Shown here: piece after piece, positions 17,980 to 28,268 of the stretch
How positions within the stretch are numbered: position 1 is the stretch's first letter
Layout of the letters: every line of letters starts with the position of its first letter
Assembly (NCBI RefSeq): GCF_017356265.1
Contig: NZ_JAFNAW010000005.1
Coordinates: 49,287-113,286, forward strand
DNA: 64,000 bases
DNA from: Paracoccus fontiphilus
GTDB taxonomy: Bacteria > Pseudomonadota > Alphaproteobacteria > Rhodobacterales > Rhodobacteraceae
Reading direction: 5' to 3'
Notes under the pieces: generated by a model
Told to the model about the DNA's origin: nothing
Database searches by the model: none
What the model saw: only the letters and a program-made list of their open reading frames with translations
Program-made: the position numbers and the translations under genes

Positions 17980-19281
17980 TCAGTGCCCGCCGAAGAAGGC
18001 AAACTTGATCACGAACAGCGCGGCCACGACCCAGGTGGCGGCATGGACATCGCGCGCCCGGCCGGTCAGCAGCTTGATGACGGCATAGCTGATGAAGCCG
18101 AAGGCCAGGCCGTTCGCGATGGAATAGGTGAAGGGCATCACCAGGGCCGTCAGCACGGCGGGCGCGGCCTCGGTCACGTCCTCCCAGGCGATCTCGGACA
18201 GTTCGCGGACCATCAGCGTCGCCACGTACAGCAGCGCGGGGGCGGTGGCATAGGCGGGCACAGACCCCGCCAGCGGGGCGAAGAACATCGCCAGCAGGAA
18301 CAGCACCGCGACGACAAGCGCGGTCAGCCCCGTGCGCCCCCCCGCCTGCACGCCCGATGCGCTTTCCACATAGGCCGTGGTCGAGGACGTCCCCAGCATC
18401 GATCCGATGGTGATCGCGGTCGAGTCGGCCATCAGCGCCTTGCTGAGCCCGGGGTTCTGGTGGGCCGGTCCCTCGGTCAGCAGGCCCGCGCGTTTGGCGA
18501 CCCCGATCAGGGTGCCGGTGGCGTCGAAGACCTCGACCAGGACCATGACCAGGATGACGTGGAAGATGCCATAGCCAAGCGCGCCCAGGATATCCAGTTG
18601 CAGCAGCGTCGGCGCGATGGACGGCGGCATGGACATGATCCCGCCGAACTGGCTGACGCCCAGCAGGATCGCCGCGACGGTGATCACCAGGATGCCGATC
18701 AGGATCGCCCCCGTCACGCGCAGCGCATCCAGCGCCACGATGATGAAGAAGCCCGCGATGGTCAGCAGCGTCCCCGGCGCGGTCAGGTCGCCCAGCGTGA
18801 TCAGCGTGGCCGGGCTGTCGACCACGATGCCCGAGGATTGCAGCGCGATGATCCCCAGGAACATCCCGATGCCCGCCGCGACGCCGCTGCGCATCGACAA
18901 GGGGATGCCCGCCACCAGCCAGCGCCGGATGCCGGTCGCCGACAGGATCAGGAAGATGACGCCGCTGATGAACACCGCGCCCAACGCCTGCTGCCAGGTG
19001 AAGCCCATGGCGCCGACGACGGTGAACGCGAAAAAGGCGTTCAGCCCCATGCCGGGCGCCATGCCGATGGGCCAGTTGGCCCATAGCCCCATCACCGCCG
19101 AACCGATGGCGGCGGCCAGGCAGGTCGCGATGAAGACCGCGTTGCGGTCCATGCCGGTCGTTGACAGGATGTCGGGGTTGACGAAGATGATATAGGCCAT
19201 GGTCAAGAAGGTGGTGATGCCTGCGATCACCTCGGTCCTGACCGTGCTGCCGTGCTGCGACAGCTTGAAGTAGCGTTCCAT
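17980..19281 (-). CDS. AzgA/PbuG-type adenine/guanine/hypoxanthine permease
   Basis: A 433-residue NCS2-like transporter of the AzgA branch with about 12 membrane segments. Signature stretches are GITTFLTMAYIIFVNP near the N-terminus, GMAPGMGLNAFFAF, and GTSSTTAYVESASGVQAGGR in the middle. This branch imports purine bases such as hypoxanthine, adenine or guanine. The ATG before ERYFKLSQHG is preceded by a good GGAGG. The gene is divergent from puuE, so both probably share a control region. Together with the xanthine/urate-type permease it gives the locus two purine importers of different families. Confidence 0.9.
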   Translation of the reverse strand: MERYFKLSQHGSTVRTEVIAGITTFLTMAYIIFVNPDILSTTGMDRNAVFIATCLAAAIGSAVMGLWANWPIGMAPGMGLNAFFAFTVVGAMGFTWQQALGAVFISGVIFLILSATGIRRWLVAGIPLSMRSGVAAGIGMFLGIIALQSSGIVVDSPATLITLGDLTAPGTLLTIAGFFIIVALDALRVTGAILIGILVITVAAILLGVSQFGGIMSMPPSIAPTLLQLDILGALGYGIFHVILVMVLVEVFDATGTLIGVAKRAGLLTEGPAHQNPGLSKALMADSTAITIGSMLGTSSTTAYVESASGVQAGGRTGLTALVVAVLFLLAMFFAPLAGSVPAYATAPALLYVATLMVRELSEIAWEDVTEAAPAVLTALVMPFTYSIANGLAFGFISYAVIKLLTGRARDVHAATWVVAALFVIKFAFFGGH

Positions 19282-19383
19282 GAATTCCTCCGCGCGGCTT
19301 CCTCCGGCCGCCATCCGCGCAGCTTATGGGGGCCGTGAATGGCGCAACAATCAGCGCCATCCCGCAAGTCTTTCAACGGCTAT

Positions 19384-19422
19384 TTGAAACCGGGCGCGAT
19401 CTTTTCCGATTCCTTGATACAG
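19384..19422. promoter_or_regulatory. Candidate control sites in the permease/puuE intergenic region
   Basis: TTGAAACCGGG (19384-19394) and TTGATACAG (19414-19422) lie 80-115 bp upstream of puuE and resemble the TTGAWAMCG motif near xdhA, uraH and the amidohydrolase gene. CGATTCCTTGA around 19408 is identical to the sequence just before the lysR gene. The role is inferred. Confidence 0.3.
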
Positions 19423-19499
19423 AATTGTGTCCCCGCCCGCTTGCCGCGCAGGCGCTTGCGCGGTTTGCTGTGACCACGCTGCCACAGAAAGGACGTCTC

Positions 19500-20902
19500 A
19501 TGCGCTACAGCCGCGATCTGCGAGGATATGGCGAAAACACCCCCGATCCGCAATGGCCCGGCGGCGCGAGGATCGCGGTGCAGATCGTCGTCAACTACGA
19601 GGAAGGCGGCGAGAACAGCATCGAGCATGGCGATGCCGCCTCCGAAGCCTTCCTGTCCGAGATCATCGGCGCGCAGCCTTGGCAGGGCCAACGCCACTGG
19701 AACATGGAATCGATCTACGACTACGGCGCGCGGTCGGGCTTCTGGCGGCTTTACCGGATGCTGCGCGACATTCCCGTGACCGTCTATGGCGTGGCCACCG
19801 CGCTGGAGCGCAGCCCCGAACAGGTCGCCGCGATGAAGGAGGCGGGGTGGGAGATCGCGACCCACGGGCTGAAGTGGATCGACTACAAGGACGTCCCGCG
19901 CGAAGTCGAGGCAGAGCACATCGCCCAAGCCATAGCCCTGCACACCGCCGTCACCGGCGAACGCCCGCGCGGCTTCTACCAGGGCCGCACCTCCATGAAC
20001 ACGGTGGCGCTGGGTTGCGAGGAAGGCGGCTTCGAATACCTGGCCGACACCATCGCCGACGACCTGCCCTATTGGCACGTCCACGACGGCAAGCCGCAGT
20101 TGATGGTGCCCTATACCATGGACGCCAACGACATGCGGTTCTCGTCCGGGCAGGGCTTCGGCACGGGGGTCGAGTTCTTCGACTATCTGCGCGACAGTTT
20201 CGACGTGCTCTATGCCGAAGGCCAGGCGGGCGCGCCCAAGATGATGTCGGTCGGCCTGCATTGCCGCCTGGCAGGGCGTCCGGGCCGGGCCATGGCGATC
20301 CAACGGTTCCTGGACCATTGCCGCAGCCAAGAGGGCGTCTGGTTCGCCTCGCGCCTCGACATCGCGCGGCATTGGGCGGAAACGCACCCGTTCCAGCCCC
20401 GCCAGCGCCCGTCCGAGATGACGCGCGAGGACTTCGTGGCCCGTTTCGGCAGCATCTACGAACACTCGCCCTTCATTGCCGAGCGGGTCTGGGACGCGGA
20501 AATGGGCGCGGTCCATGACAGTGCCACGGGCCTTGCCGCGCGCATGGCGCAGGTGTTCCGCAACGCGTCCGACGAAGAACGGCTGGGCGTCCTGAACGCG
20601 CACCCGGATCTGGCGGGCAAGTTGGCGCAGGCCAAGCGGCTGACGGCGGACAGCACCGCCGAACAGGCCAGCGCGGGGCTCGACAGCCTGACGGACGACG
20701 AACGCGCCACCTTCACGCGCATGAACGACGCCTATGTCGCCAAGCACGGCTTTCCCTTCATCATCGCCGTGCGCGACCACGACAAGCCCGGCATCATGCG
20801 CGCCATGCAGGCCCGCATCGACAACGACACCCCGACCGAACGCGCCGAGGCCGAACGCCAAGTCATGCGCATCGGCGAGCTTCGCTTGAAAGAGGCCTTG
20901 AA

Positions 20903-20906
<4 letters not shown>
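19500..20906 (+). CDS. puuE: Allantoinase PuuE fused to OHCU decarboxylase
   Basis: A 468-residue fusion. Residues 1-300 are a PuuE polysaccharide-deacetylase-fold allantoinase (NYEEGGENSIEHGD, WNMESIYDYGARSGFWR, YQGRTSMNT). Residues 315-468 are an OHCU decarboxylase domain (GVLNAHPDLAGKLA and MNDAYVAKHGFPFIIAV). The two domains catalyse consecutive reactions: OHCU to (S)-allantoin, then allantoin to allantoate. The ATG is preceded by AAAGGA, and longer upstream in-frame reading has no domain match. It overlaps the next gene by 4 bp. Confidence 0.93.
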
Positions 20907-21808
<902 letters not shown>

Positions 21809-21820
21809 GCGAAACTCGCA

Positions 21821-21841
21821 GGGTGGGGTTTCACCCCACCC
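21821..21841. terminator. Palindromic element and terminator after allE
   Basis: GGGTGGGG-TTTCA-CCCCACCC is a perfect 8-bp stem between the convergent allE and carboxypeptidase genes. The flanking string resembles that at 50773-50794 in the GTA cluster, so it is also a candidate dispersed repeat. Confidence 0.65.
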
Positions 21842-21851
21842 GTGGCCGACC

Positions 21852-23324
21852 CTACAGCCCGTAGATCTGCCCGAACTTCGCTTCCAGATAGTCCAGCAGC
21901 GGTTCGGGCGAGACGTCGCCGTCGGTCGCATCCTCGATCAGCGTGCGGGGGTGCTTCAACCCGCCATGACGCTGCACGTTCTCTCGCAGCCACTCGACAG
22001 CCGGGGCGGCGTCCCCCGCCGCCAGCGAGGCGTCAAGATCGGGCACGGCGTCGCCCATGGCCCGGTTCAGGCAGCCCGCGAAGACGTTGCCCAGGGCATA
22101 GGTCGGGAAATAGCCGAACAGGCCCACCGCCCAATGCACGTCCTGCAGGACGCCGTTCGCCGGACGGTCCACCATCACGCCGAAATCGCGCAGGAAGCGG
22201 GTGTTCCACGCCTCGGGCAGATCGTCTACGGCCAGCCGCCCTGCGATCAGGTCGCGCTCCAGGTCGAAGCGCATCATGATGTGCAGGTTGTATTGCACCT
22301 CGTCGGCCTCGGTACGGATGAAGCCGGGGGTGACGCGGTTCACGGTGGCATAGAAGGCGTCGGCATCGGCGATGTTCAGCCCGTCGAAGGCATCCGACAT
22401 GCGGTGGAACAGCCAGCCGGCAAAGGCCCGGCCACGACCCATCTGGTTTTCATAGATGCGGCTCTGGCTTTCGTGGACGCCCATGGACACGCCCCGACCC
22501 AGCGGCGTGAAGGCGTAATCGGGGTCGATCCCCAGTTCGTAACTGGAATGGCCGACCTCGTGGATGGTCGAATAGATGCAGTTGAAGGGATCGGTTTCCA
22601 CGACCCGCGTGGTGATGCGGCTGTCCTGCCAGCGGCCGCTGCTGAAGGGATGGACCGCGATGTCCATCCGCCCGCGCGTCCAGTCGTAACCAAAGGCGGT
22701 CGCGCAGGTCCGGGCCAGACGGATCTGGGTTTCCTGCGGGAAATGGCCGGTCAGCGGCTGCGGCTGATCCTCGGCACCAAGAACCTGTTCACGCAACGCG
22801 ACCAGACGCGGGCGCATGGCGTCGAACAGTGCGGCGATCTCGGCCCCCGTCATGCCCTGTTCGTAGTCGTCCAGCAGCGTGTCATACAGGTCGCCGCCAT
22901 CGGCGATGGCCGAGGCTTCCTCTCGCTTCAGCATCAGGACCTGGTCCAGCGTCGGCAGGAAATCCTCGGGTGCGTCATTGGCCCGCGCCTCGGCCCAGAT
23001 GCCCTGCGCAAGCGAGGTCGTCCGCGCCAGTTCCTGCGCCAGCCTTGCAGGCACGCGACTGGCCCGGCTGAAGTCGCGCGCGATCAGCTGGACCGACCGC
23101 GCCTCGGCCTCGGAATGCGGCACCGCCACCGCCAGCCATTCGCCGATGCGCGGATCGGTGCGGCGTTCGTGCAGCACGGCCTCGATCGCGGCCATCTCCT
23201 CGGCCCGCTGCTCGACCGCGCCGCGGGGCATCACGGTTTCCTGGTCCCAGCCGAGGCGTTCCGCAACGGATGACAGCGCCTCGGTCTGGCGCTGGAAGGC
23301 AAGCAGGTCGTTGATGGCCGTCAT
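21852..23324 (-). CDS. M32 family metallocarboxypeptidase
   Basis: A 490-residue cytoplasmic zinc carboxypeptidase of the Taq/M32 family. The HEXXH zinc motif is HEVGH at residues 255-259 (family norm HEFGH), followed by the MGVHESQSRIYEN segment that carries the third ligand. The N-terminal LGWDQETVMPRGAVEQRAEEM and the HPFSSG and DVHWAVGLFGYFPTYALGN segments are characteristic. It is full length. Its ATG overlaps the ctaA stop by 4 bp, an operon with heme A synthase that has no evident functional link. Confidence 0.93.
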   Translation of the reverse strand: MTAINDLLAFQRQTEALSSVAERLGWDQETVMPRGAVEQRAEEMAAIEAVLHERRTDPRIGEWLAVAVPHSEAEARSVQLIARDFSRASRVPARLAQELARTTSLAQGIWAEARANDAPEDFLPTLDQVLMLKREEASAIADGGDLYDTLLDDYEQGMTGAEIAALFDAMRPRLVALREQVLGAEDQPQPLTGHFPQETQIRLARTCATAFGYDWTRGRMDIAVHPFSSGRWQDSRITTRVVETDPFNCIYSTIHEVGHSSYELGIDPDYAFTPLGRGVSMGVHESQSRIYENQMGRGRAFAGWLFHRMSDAFDGLNIADADAFYATVNRVTPGFIRTEADEVQYNLHIMMRFDLERDLIAGRLAVDDLPEAWNTRFLRDFGVMVDRPANGVLQDVHWAVGLFGYFPTYALGNVFAGCLNRAMGDAVPDLDASLAAGDAAPAVEWLRENVQRHGGLKHPRTLIEDATDGDVSPEPLLDYLEAKFGQIYGL

Positions 23325-24469
23325 CGGATGGTCCCCCTGACCGAAGTTTCATGCGGGTAACGCGCATGGTGCCGCCCCCGGATGATGAGCGAGAACAGCG
23401 CCACCGCGCCGATCTGATGCGCAAGCGCCAGGCCCAGCGGCGAGGCGTGGATCACGTTCATGATGCCCAGACCCACCTGCACCGCCACCGCCACGATCAT
23501 GGCCGTGAAGGCGCCGCGCGTCACCGGATGGGGCGAGCGGCGGGCGCGCAGCCAGACCACCACGGCAAAGACCGCCAGCAGATAGCCCACCATGCGGTGG
23601 ACGAACTGCACAAGGGCCGGGTTCTCGAACAGGTTGCGCCAGCCAAGCGCCGCATCCCAGATCAGCGAGGGAACCCATTCGCCGCCCATGGTGGGCCAGC
23701 CCGTATAGGTGCGGCCCGCGTCGATGCCCGCAACAAGCGCGCCGATCAGGATCTGGCAGAAGGCCAGGTGCATCAGGCCGGTGGACATGGAGAACAGCTT
23801 GGCTTCCCCGGCGCGGCGGGCGCGCAGCAGCTCGGCTTCGCTGCGCCCCAGCAGCAGCACATACCAGACGATCAGGCCCAGGATGACGAAGGCCAGCCCC
23901 AGATGCGTCGCCAGTCGGTACGAGGCCACGCGGGTCATCCCCTCGACCAGACCGGAACTGACCATCCACCAGCCGATCGCGCCCTGCAGCCCGCCAAGTG
24001 CGCCCAGGCCCAGCAGGCGTGGGGTCCAGCCGGTCGGGATGCGTTTCGTCGCGAGGAAGAAGACGAAGCCCGCCGCCCAGACAAGGCCCACCAGCCGGCC
24101 CAGCAGGCGGTGCGCCCATTCCCACCAGTAGATCTGCTTGAAGCCCGCCAGATCCATGTCGGGGTTGACCTCGACATATTGGGGGATCTGCTTGTAAGCC
24201 TCGAATTCCGCTTGCCATTCGGCGTCCGACATTGGCGGGACCGTGCCCGTGACGGGCGCCCATTCGGTGATGGACAGGCCCGATCCGGTCAGCCGGGTCG
24301 CGCCGCCAAGCGCGATCATGGCAAGGACCATCAAGAACAGGATCATCAGCCAGACACGGATCGCCCGGCGCGCGCCGCGCGGGGCGGCGTCGATCATGCC
24401 GGTGGTCGTGACGGGGCGGCTGGGGGCTGCCGGGTCAAGGACTTCCTCGAAAACGGGTCGCTTGGCCAT
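23321..24469 (-). CDS. ctaA: Heme A synthase CtaA
   Basis: A 382-residue inner-membrane protein of the CtaA/COX15 family, type 2, that oxidises the heme O methyl group to heme A for aa3-type cytochrome oxidase. Eight hydrophobic segments are visible. Heme-ligand histidines lie in the WWEWAHRLLGR, RLATHLGLAF, VQFVHRMVGY and LALAHQIGAV segments. GGATRLTGSGLSITEW in the first loop is the usual signature. The start before AKRPVFEEV is supported by AGGAG 9 bp upstream. A heme A oxidase implies an aerobic respiratory lifestyle. Confidence 0.95.
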   Translation of the reverse strand: MAKRPVFEEVLDPAAPSRPVTTTGMIDAAPRGARRAIRVWLMILFLMVLAMIALGGATRLTGSGLSITEWAPVTGTVPPMSDAEWQAEFEAYKQIPQYVEVNPDMDLAGFKQIYWWEWAHRLLGRLVGLVWAAGFVFFLATKRIPTGWTPRLLGLGALGGLQGAIGWWMVSSGLVEGMTRVASYRLATHLGLAFVILGLIVWYVLLLGRSEAELLRARRAGEAKLFSMSTGLMHLAFCQILIGALVAGIDAGRTYTGWPTMGGEWVPSLIWDAALGWRNLFENPALVQFVHRMVGYLLAVFAVVVWLRARRSPHPVTRGAFTAMIVAVAVQVGLGIMNVIHASPLGLALAHQIGAVALFSLIIRGRHHARYPHETSVRGTIR

Positions 24470-24507
24470 CGCGTGCTCCTTCGGGTCGGGCGGAGGGTAG
24501 GTTGGGG

Positions 24508-25236
24508 TCAGCGCCGGGTCAACTGCCGCAGCATCCCGTGCAGGATGCGCACATCGCCGCGGGTCAGCGCCAGGCGCGACCACATGTTGCGCAGGTTCAG
24601 CCGCATGGACGCGGCCTTGGTTTCGGGAAAGAAGAAGCCCGCCTCGGCCAGCCGTTCCTCGAAGTGATCGCCCAGCTTCTCGATCTCCACCCGATCGGCG
24701 GGCTCAATCGCCTCGGGGCGGGCATGGTGCGGCGAGGGTTCGGGCGGCAGAATGTCGCGCCCGTATTCATAGCCCATCAGCAGCACGGCCTGCGCCAGGT
24801 TCAGCGAGGGGAAGTCGGGGTTCACCGGCACCGTCACGATAGCGTTGGCGCGGGCCACGTCGTCGTTTTCCAGCCCCGTGCGCTCGGGGCCGAAGATGAT
24901 CGCGCAGCGGCCGGGGTGGGCGCGCGCCATCTCCATCGCGGTCGCGGGCGTGTGGACGGGCTTCGACAGTTCGCGCCCCCGTGCGGTGGTGGCGAAGGCG
25001 AAATCGATGCCTTCCATCGCTTCGGCAAGCGTCGGATAGATGCGGGCGCGGTCCAGCACCTGCCCCGCCGCGCCGGAAGCCATGGCCACGGCGCGCGGGT
25101 TGGGCCAGCCGTCGCGGGGCTCGACCAGCCGCATCTCGGTCAGGCCGAAATTCAGCATGGCGCGGGCGGCGGCGCCGATGTTCTCGCCCATCTGCGGGCG
25201 GACCAGGATGATGACGGGCAGGCGTTCGCTTTGCAT
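24508..25236 (-). CDS. trmJ: tRNA (cytidine/uridine-2'-O-)-methyltransferase TrmJ-type
   Basis: A 242-residue SPOUT-class RNA 2'-O-methyltransferase. The N-terminal VRPQMGENIGAAARAMLNFG is motif 1, IIFGPERTGLEND is motif 2, and PVNPDFPSLNLAQAV is motif 3 of the knotted SAM-binding site. The C-terminal extension (LTRGDVRILHGMLRQL) matches TrmJ, which modifies position 32 of tRNA. It is a single gene, divergent from the ThiE-like gene. Confidence 0.88.
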   Translation of the reverse strand: MQSERLPVIILVRPQMGENIGAAARAMLNFGLTEMRLVEPRDGWPNPRAVAMASGAAGQVLDRARIYPTLAEAMEGIDFAFATTARGRELSKPVHTPATAMEMARAHPGRCAIIFGPERTGLENDDVARANAIVTVPVNPDFPSLNLAQAVLLMGYEYGRDILPPEPSPHHARPEAIEPADRVEIEKLGDHFEERLAEAGFFFPETKAASMRLNLRNMWSRLALTRGDVRILHGMLRQLTRR

Positions 25237-25304
25237 GGGGGGCAGATAGTCCGTCTGGCGGCGGGCGGCAAGCTGCGCTATGGGCAGCCGAAAGGAGTTC
25301 GCCC

Positions 25305-25919
25305 ATGTCCGACGCCACCCCTGACGCCCCGCAGCTTTACCTGATGACCCCCGCCGGGGCGCAGGCCTCGACCTTGGGGCCGCAGCTTGCGGCGGTGATG
25401 GACGCGTTTCCGGTCGCCTGCCTGCGCATCCGTGCGGGCGCCGAGGAGGACGAACTGGGCCGCCTGGCCGATCTGGCGCGCGAGATCGCCCACGCCCGCG
25501 ACGTGGCGGTGGTGATCGACGACCATGTGGCGCTGGCGCAGCGGCATGGGTTGGACGGGGTCCACCTGACGGATGGCGCCAAGGCCGTCCGCTATGCCCG
25601 CAAGGAACTGGGCGCGGATGCCATCGTGGGCTGCTTCTGCGGCAATTCGCGCCACGAGGGGATGAACGCGGGCGAGGCAGGTGCGGATTACGTCAGCTTC
25701 GGCCCGGTGGGGCAGTCGGCGCTGTACCGGGGCGAGCCGGTCGAGCTGGAACTGTTCCAGTGGTGGTCGGAGATGATCGAGGTGCCGGTCGTGGCCGAAG
25801 GCGCGATCACCCGCGAGTTGCTGGAGCAATTGTCCCCGGTCAGCGACTTCATTGCCGTCGGCCCCGAGATCTGGTCGGCCGGCGATCCCGTGGCGGCGCT
25901 GACCGCGCTCTGGGGCTAG
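25305..25919 (+). CDS. ThiE-like thiamine phosphate synthase family protein
   Basis: A 204-residue TIM-barrel protein of the thiamine-phosphate synthase family. It keeps the VVIDDHVALAQRHGLDGVHL segment (pyrophosphate and Mg site region) and GADYVSFGPV. However, it has GCFCGNSRH where ThiE usually reads GVSTH, and it lacks the Thr-rich TKT loop after GPV that grips the pyrophosphate. It may therefore be a paralogue with another role. No other thi genes are nearby and no TPP riboswitch was seen. Its stop overlaps the convergent purN stop by 3 bp. Confidence 0.7.
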   Translation: MSDATPDAPQLYLMTPAGAQASTLGPQLAAVMDAFPVACLRIRAGAEEDELGRLADLAREIAHARDVAVVIDDHVALAQRHGLDGVHLTDGAKAVRYARKELGADAIVGCFCGNSRHEGMNAGEAGADYVSFGPVGQSALYRGEPVELELFQWWSEMIEVPVVAEGAITRELLEQLSPVSDFIAVGPEIWSAGDPVAALTALWG

Positions 25920-26506
25920 ATGTCGAAGCGTTCGCGCTGGCCTGCGGCGAAGCGGCGCAGGATCAGCGGGTAAAGCTGATGTTCGCGTTGCAGGACGCGG
26001 GCTGCCAGCGTTTCCGGCGTGTCGCCGGGTTCCACGGGAACGCGCGCCTGGCCCAGGATCGGACCTGAGTCCAGGTCGGGCGTGACCTCGTGGACGGTGG
26101 CGCCTGCCTCGGAATCCCCCGACTCGATGGCGCGGGCATGGGTGTGCAGGCCTGGGTATTTGGGCAACAGAGAAGGATGGATGTTGATCATCCGCCCCTC
26201 GAAGCGGTCGATGAAGGCAGGGGTCAGGATGCGCATGAAGCCCGCCAGGCAGAGGATGTCGGGCCGCGCGTCCAGCAGCGGTTCCAGCAAGGCGGCCTCG
26301 AACGCGGCGCGGTCGCCCTTGAAGGCGCGGTGATCCACGGCGGCAGTCGGCACGCCCAGGGAGGCGGCCTTTGCCAGACCGGCCGCATTGGGATCGTTCG
26401 AGGCGACCAGGACCGGCTGGGCCGGGTGGTCGCCGGCCTGCATATCCTCGATCAGGCGGACCATGTTCGATCCGCCGCCGGAAATCAGGATGGCGACTCG
26501 CTTCAC
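25916..26506 (-). CDS. purN: Phosphoribosylglycinamide formyltransferase PurN
   Basis: A 196-residue enzyme of de novo purine synthesis that transfers a formyl group from 10-formyl-THF to GAR. The ISGGGSNM loop binds the substrate phosphate. The catalytic set is seen as [13 protein letters not shown] (Asn and His) and [10 protein letters not shown] (Asp). The start is a GTG overlapping the purM stop (GTGA); no ATG fits before [12 protein letters not shown]. Coupling to purM gives the usual purM-purN pair. Confidence 0.95.
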   Translation of the reverse strand: MKRVAILISGGGSNMVRLIEDMQAGDHPAQPVLVASNDPNAAGLAKAASLGVPTAAVDHRAFKGDRAAFEAALLEPLLDARPDILCLAGFMRILTPAFIDRFEGRMINIHPSLLPKYPGLHTHARAIESGDSEAGATVHEVTPDLDSGPILGQARVPVEPGDTPETLAARVLQREHQLYPLILRRFAAGQRERFDI

Positions 26507-27543
26507 GCAAGCGTTCCGCTGTAGCGCACGCCCTGCCCCGCCGTGACGTGGCCCAAGCGGTGGACCGTCTCGCCCTGCGCGGAGAGCAGGTCGGCAAGCG
26601 CGTCGGCGCGATCGGCGGCAACCGACAGGATCATGCCGATGCCGCTGTTGAAGGTCTTGAGCATCTCGGACGGCGCGATCCCGCCCGCCTCGGCCAGCCA
26701 GCGGAAGACCGGCGGCAGGGTCCAGGCGGTCAGGTCGATGTCCGCGCCCAGGTCTTTCGGCAGCACGCGCGGCAGGTTCTCGGTGATGCCTCCGCCGGTG
26801 ATATGGGCCAGCGCGTGAACGCCGCCCGCGCGGATCGCGGCCAGGGCAGGCTTCACATACAGACGGGTCGGGGTCAGCAGCGCCGCGCCCAAGGCGCCGT
26901 CGCCAAAGGGCGAGGCCGCGTCCCAGCCAAGCCCCGCGCGTTCCGCGACCTTGCGGACCAGCGAATAGCCGTTGGAATGCACGCCGTCCGAGGCAAGGCC
27001 CAGCAGCGCGTCGCCTTCCACCACGCCCGCGGGCAGGGCCGTGCCGCGTTGCATCGCACCGACGGCGAAACCGGCCAGGTCGAAGTCGCCGTCGTGATAC
27101 ATGCCCGGCATCTCGGCCGTCTCGCCGCCGATCAGGGCGCAGCCTGCGGCCTTGCAACCGCGCGCGATGCTTTCGACGACACGCGCGCCCTCATCGACCG
27201 ACAGCTTGCCGGTGGCGAAATAATCCAGGAAGAACAGGGGCTCGGCGCCCTGGCAGACCAGGTCGTTCACGCACATCGCGACCAGGTCCTGGCCAATCCC
27301 GTCCAGATGGCCGGTGTCGATGGCGATGCGCAGCTTGGTGCCGACGCCGTCGGTCGCCGCCACCAGCACCGGGTCGTCATACCCAGCCGCGCGCGGATCG
27401 AACAGCGCGCCGAAGCCGCCAAGCGCGTCCATCACGCCGGGGCGCGCGGTTGCGGCGGCGGCGGGCTTGATGCGTTCCACAAGCGCGTTCCCCGCGTCGA
27501 TGTCGACGCCCGCGTCGCGATAGCTGATCCCGTTCCTGGTCAT
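26503..27543 (-). CDS. purM: Phosphoribosylformylglycinamidine cyclo-ligase PurM
   Basis: A 346-residue AIR synthetase, which closes the imidazole ring in purine biosynthesis. Family motifs include the N-terminal [13 protein letters not shown], the [12 protein letters not shown] segment, [18 protein letters not shown], and [12 protein letters not shown]. It is full length. It is followed by purN with a 4-bp overlap, and the tRNA gene lies 111 bp upstream on the other strand. Confidence 0.96.
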   Translation of the reverse strand: MTRNGISYRDAGVDIDAGNALVERIKPAAAATARPGVMDALGGFGALFDPRAAGYDDPVLVAATDGVGTKLRIAIDTGHLDGIGQDLVAMCVNDLVCQGAEPLFFLDYFATGKLSVDEGARVVESIARGCKAAGCALIGGETAEMPGMYHDGDFDLAGFAVGAMQRGTALPAGVVEGDALLGLASDGVHSNGYSLVRKVAERAGLGWDAASPFGDGALGAALLTPTRLYVKPALAAIRAGGVHALAHITGGGITENLPRVLPKDLGADIDLTAWTLPPVFRWLAEAGGIAPSEMLKTFNSGIGMILSVAADRADALADLLSAQGETVHRLGHVTAGQGVRYSGTLA

Positions 27544-27654
27544 GGCGGCCCCCGGCTGAATGATGGGCCCCCGATAGCGCAGGCGTCACACGGGGGCAAC
27601 GGCGATCGGCGCTTGACCGAAGGCCGGCCTGCGATTAACCGGGATGCGCTGCAT

Positions 27655-27730
27655 GGGCCTGTAGCTCAATGGTTAGAGCAGGGCGCTCATAACGCCTTGG
27701 TTGGGGGTTCGAGTCCCTCCGGGCCTACCA
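27655..27730 (+). tRNA. tRNA-Ile2(CAU), probable
   Basis: A 76-nt cloverleaf with encoded CCA. The acceptor GGGCCTG pairs with CGGGCCT (G1-U72 and one internal G-U wobble), the D-arm is GCTC...GAGC, the anticodon loop is CTCATAA, and the T-loop is TTCGAGT. The CAU anticodon could mean Met or, after TilS lysidine modification, Ile2. The 8-nt D-loop, the TTGGT variable loop and the GGGCC acceptor favour Ile2. An automatic caller may label it tRNA-Met. Confidence 0.88.
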
Positions 27731-27748
27731 CAGCAAGATCACGGCAAA

Positions 27749-27776
27749 ATGCCCGCCGGGGTGAACCGACGGGCAT
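27749..27776. terminator. Hairpin between tRNA and hsp20
   Basis: ATGCCCG-C-CGG, loop GGTGAA, CCG-A-CGGGCAT forms a 10-bp stem with one internal mismatch. It lies 18 bp after the tRNA and downstream of the convergent hsp20 gene. AAAA precedes it on the plus strand, giving a T-run for the minus strand, so it probably ends the hsp20 transcript. Confidence 0.6.
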
Positions 27777-27809
27777 CCGGGCTTCACGGAGCGGAAGCCG
27801 TTCCGGTGC

Positions 27810-28262
27810 TCAGGCGTCCAGCTTTTCGACCTTCGGCGCGGCCTTCGCGATCTCGATCCGGCGGGGCTTCAGGGCCTCGGGAATTTCGCGGACCAGGTCG
27901 ATGTGCAGCATCCCGTCAACATGGCTTGCGCCATCGACGCGGACATGGTCGGCCAGGGTGAACTTGCGCTCGAACGCGCGGGTGGCGATGCCGCGATGCA
28001 GGTAGGTGCGGCCATCGTCCTCGTCGGTCTTGCGGGCCGAGACGATGACGGCGCCGTCGCGCACCTCGACATTCAGGTCGTCGGCGGCGAAGCCTGCCAC
28101 GGCGATCGAGATGCGATAGGCATTCTCGCCCGTCTTCTCGATGTTGTAGGGCGGGTAGGTCGGGGCGGACACGTCGGCCGACAGGGCGCGGTCCATCACG
28201 TCGGCAAGCCGGTCGAAGCCGACCGAGGCACGATAAAGCGGGGTCAGGTCAAAATTGCGCAT
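27810..28262 (-). CDS. Hsp20/IbpA small heat shock protein
   Basis: A 150-residue small heat shock chaperone. The N-terminal FDLTPLYRASVGFDRL segment is typical of the IbpA class, and the alpha-crystallin domain spans about residues 38-128 (YRISIAVAGFAADDLNVEV, RGIATRAFERKF). It binds unfolding proteins in the cytoplasm. Regulation is visible: an RpoH-like promoter and a ROSE-type 5' UTR precede the gene and are listed separately. Confidence 0.93.
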   Translation of the reverse strand: MRNFDLTPLYRASVGFDRLADVMDRALSADVSAPTYPPYNIEKTGENAYRISIAVAGFAADDLNVEVRDGAVIVSARKTDEDDGRTYLHRGIATRAFERKFTLADHVRVDGASHVDGMLHIDLVREIPEALKPRRIEIAKAAPKVEKLDA

Positions 28263-28268
28263 GGGTCA

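Noticed and set aside
27655..27730. Elongator tRNA-Met
   Set aside because: The anticodon fits, but the D-loop, variable loop and acceptor favour Ile2, so Met is kept only as the alternative.
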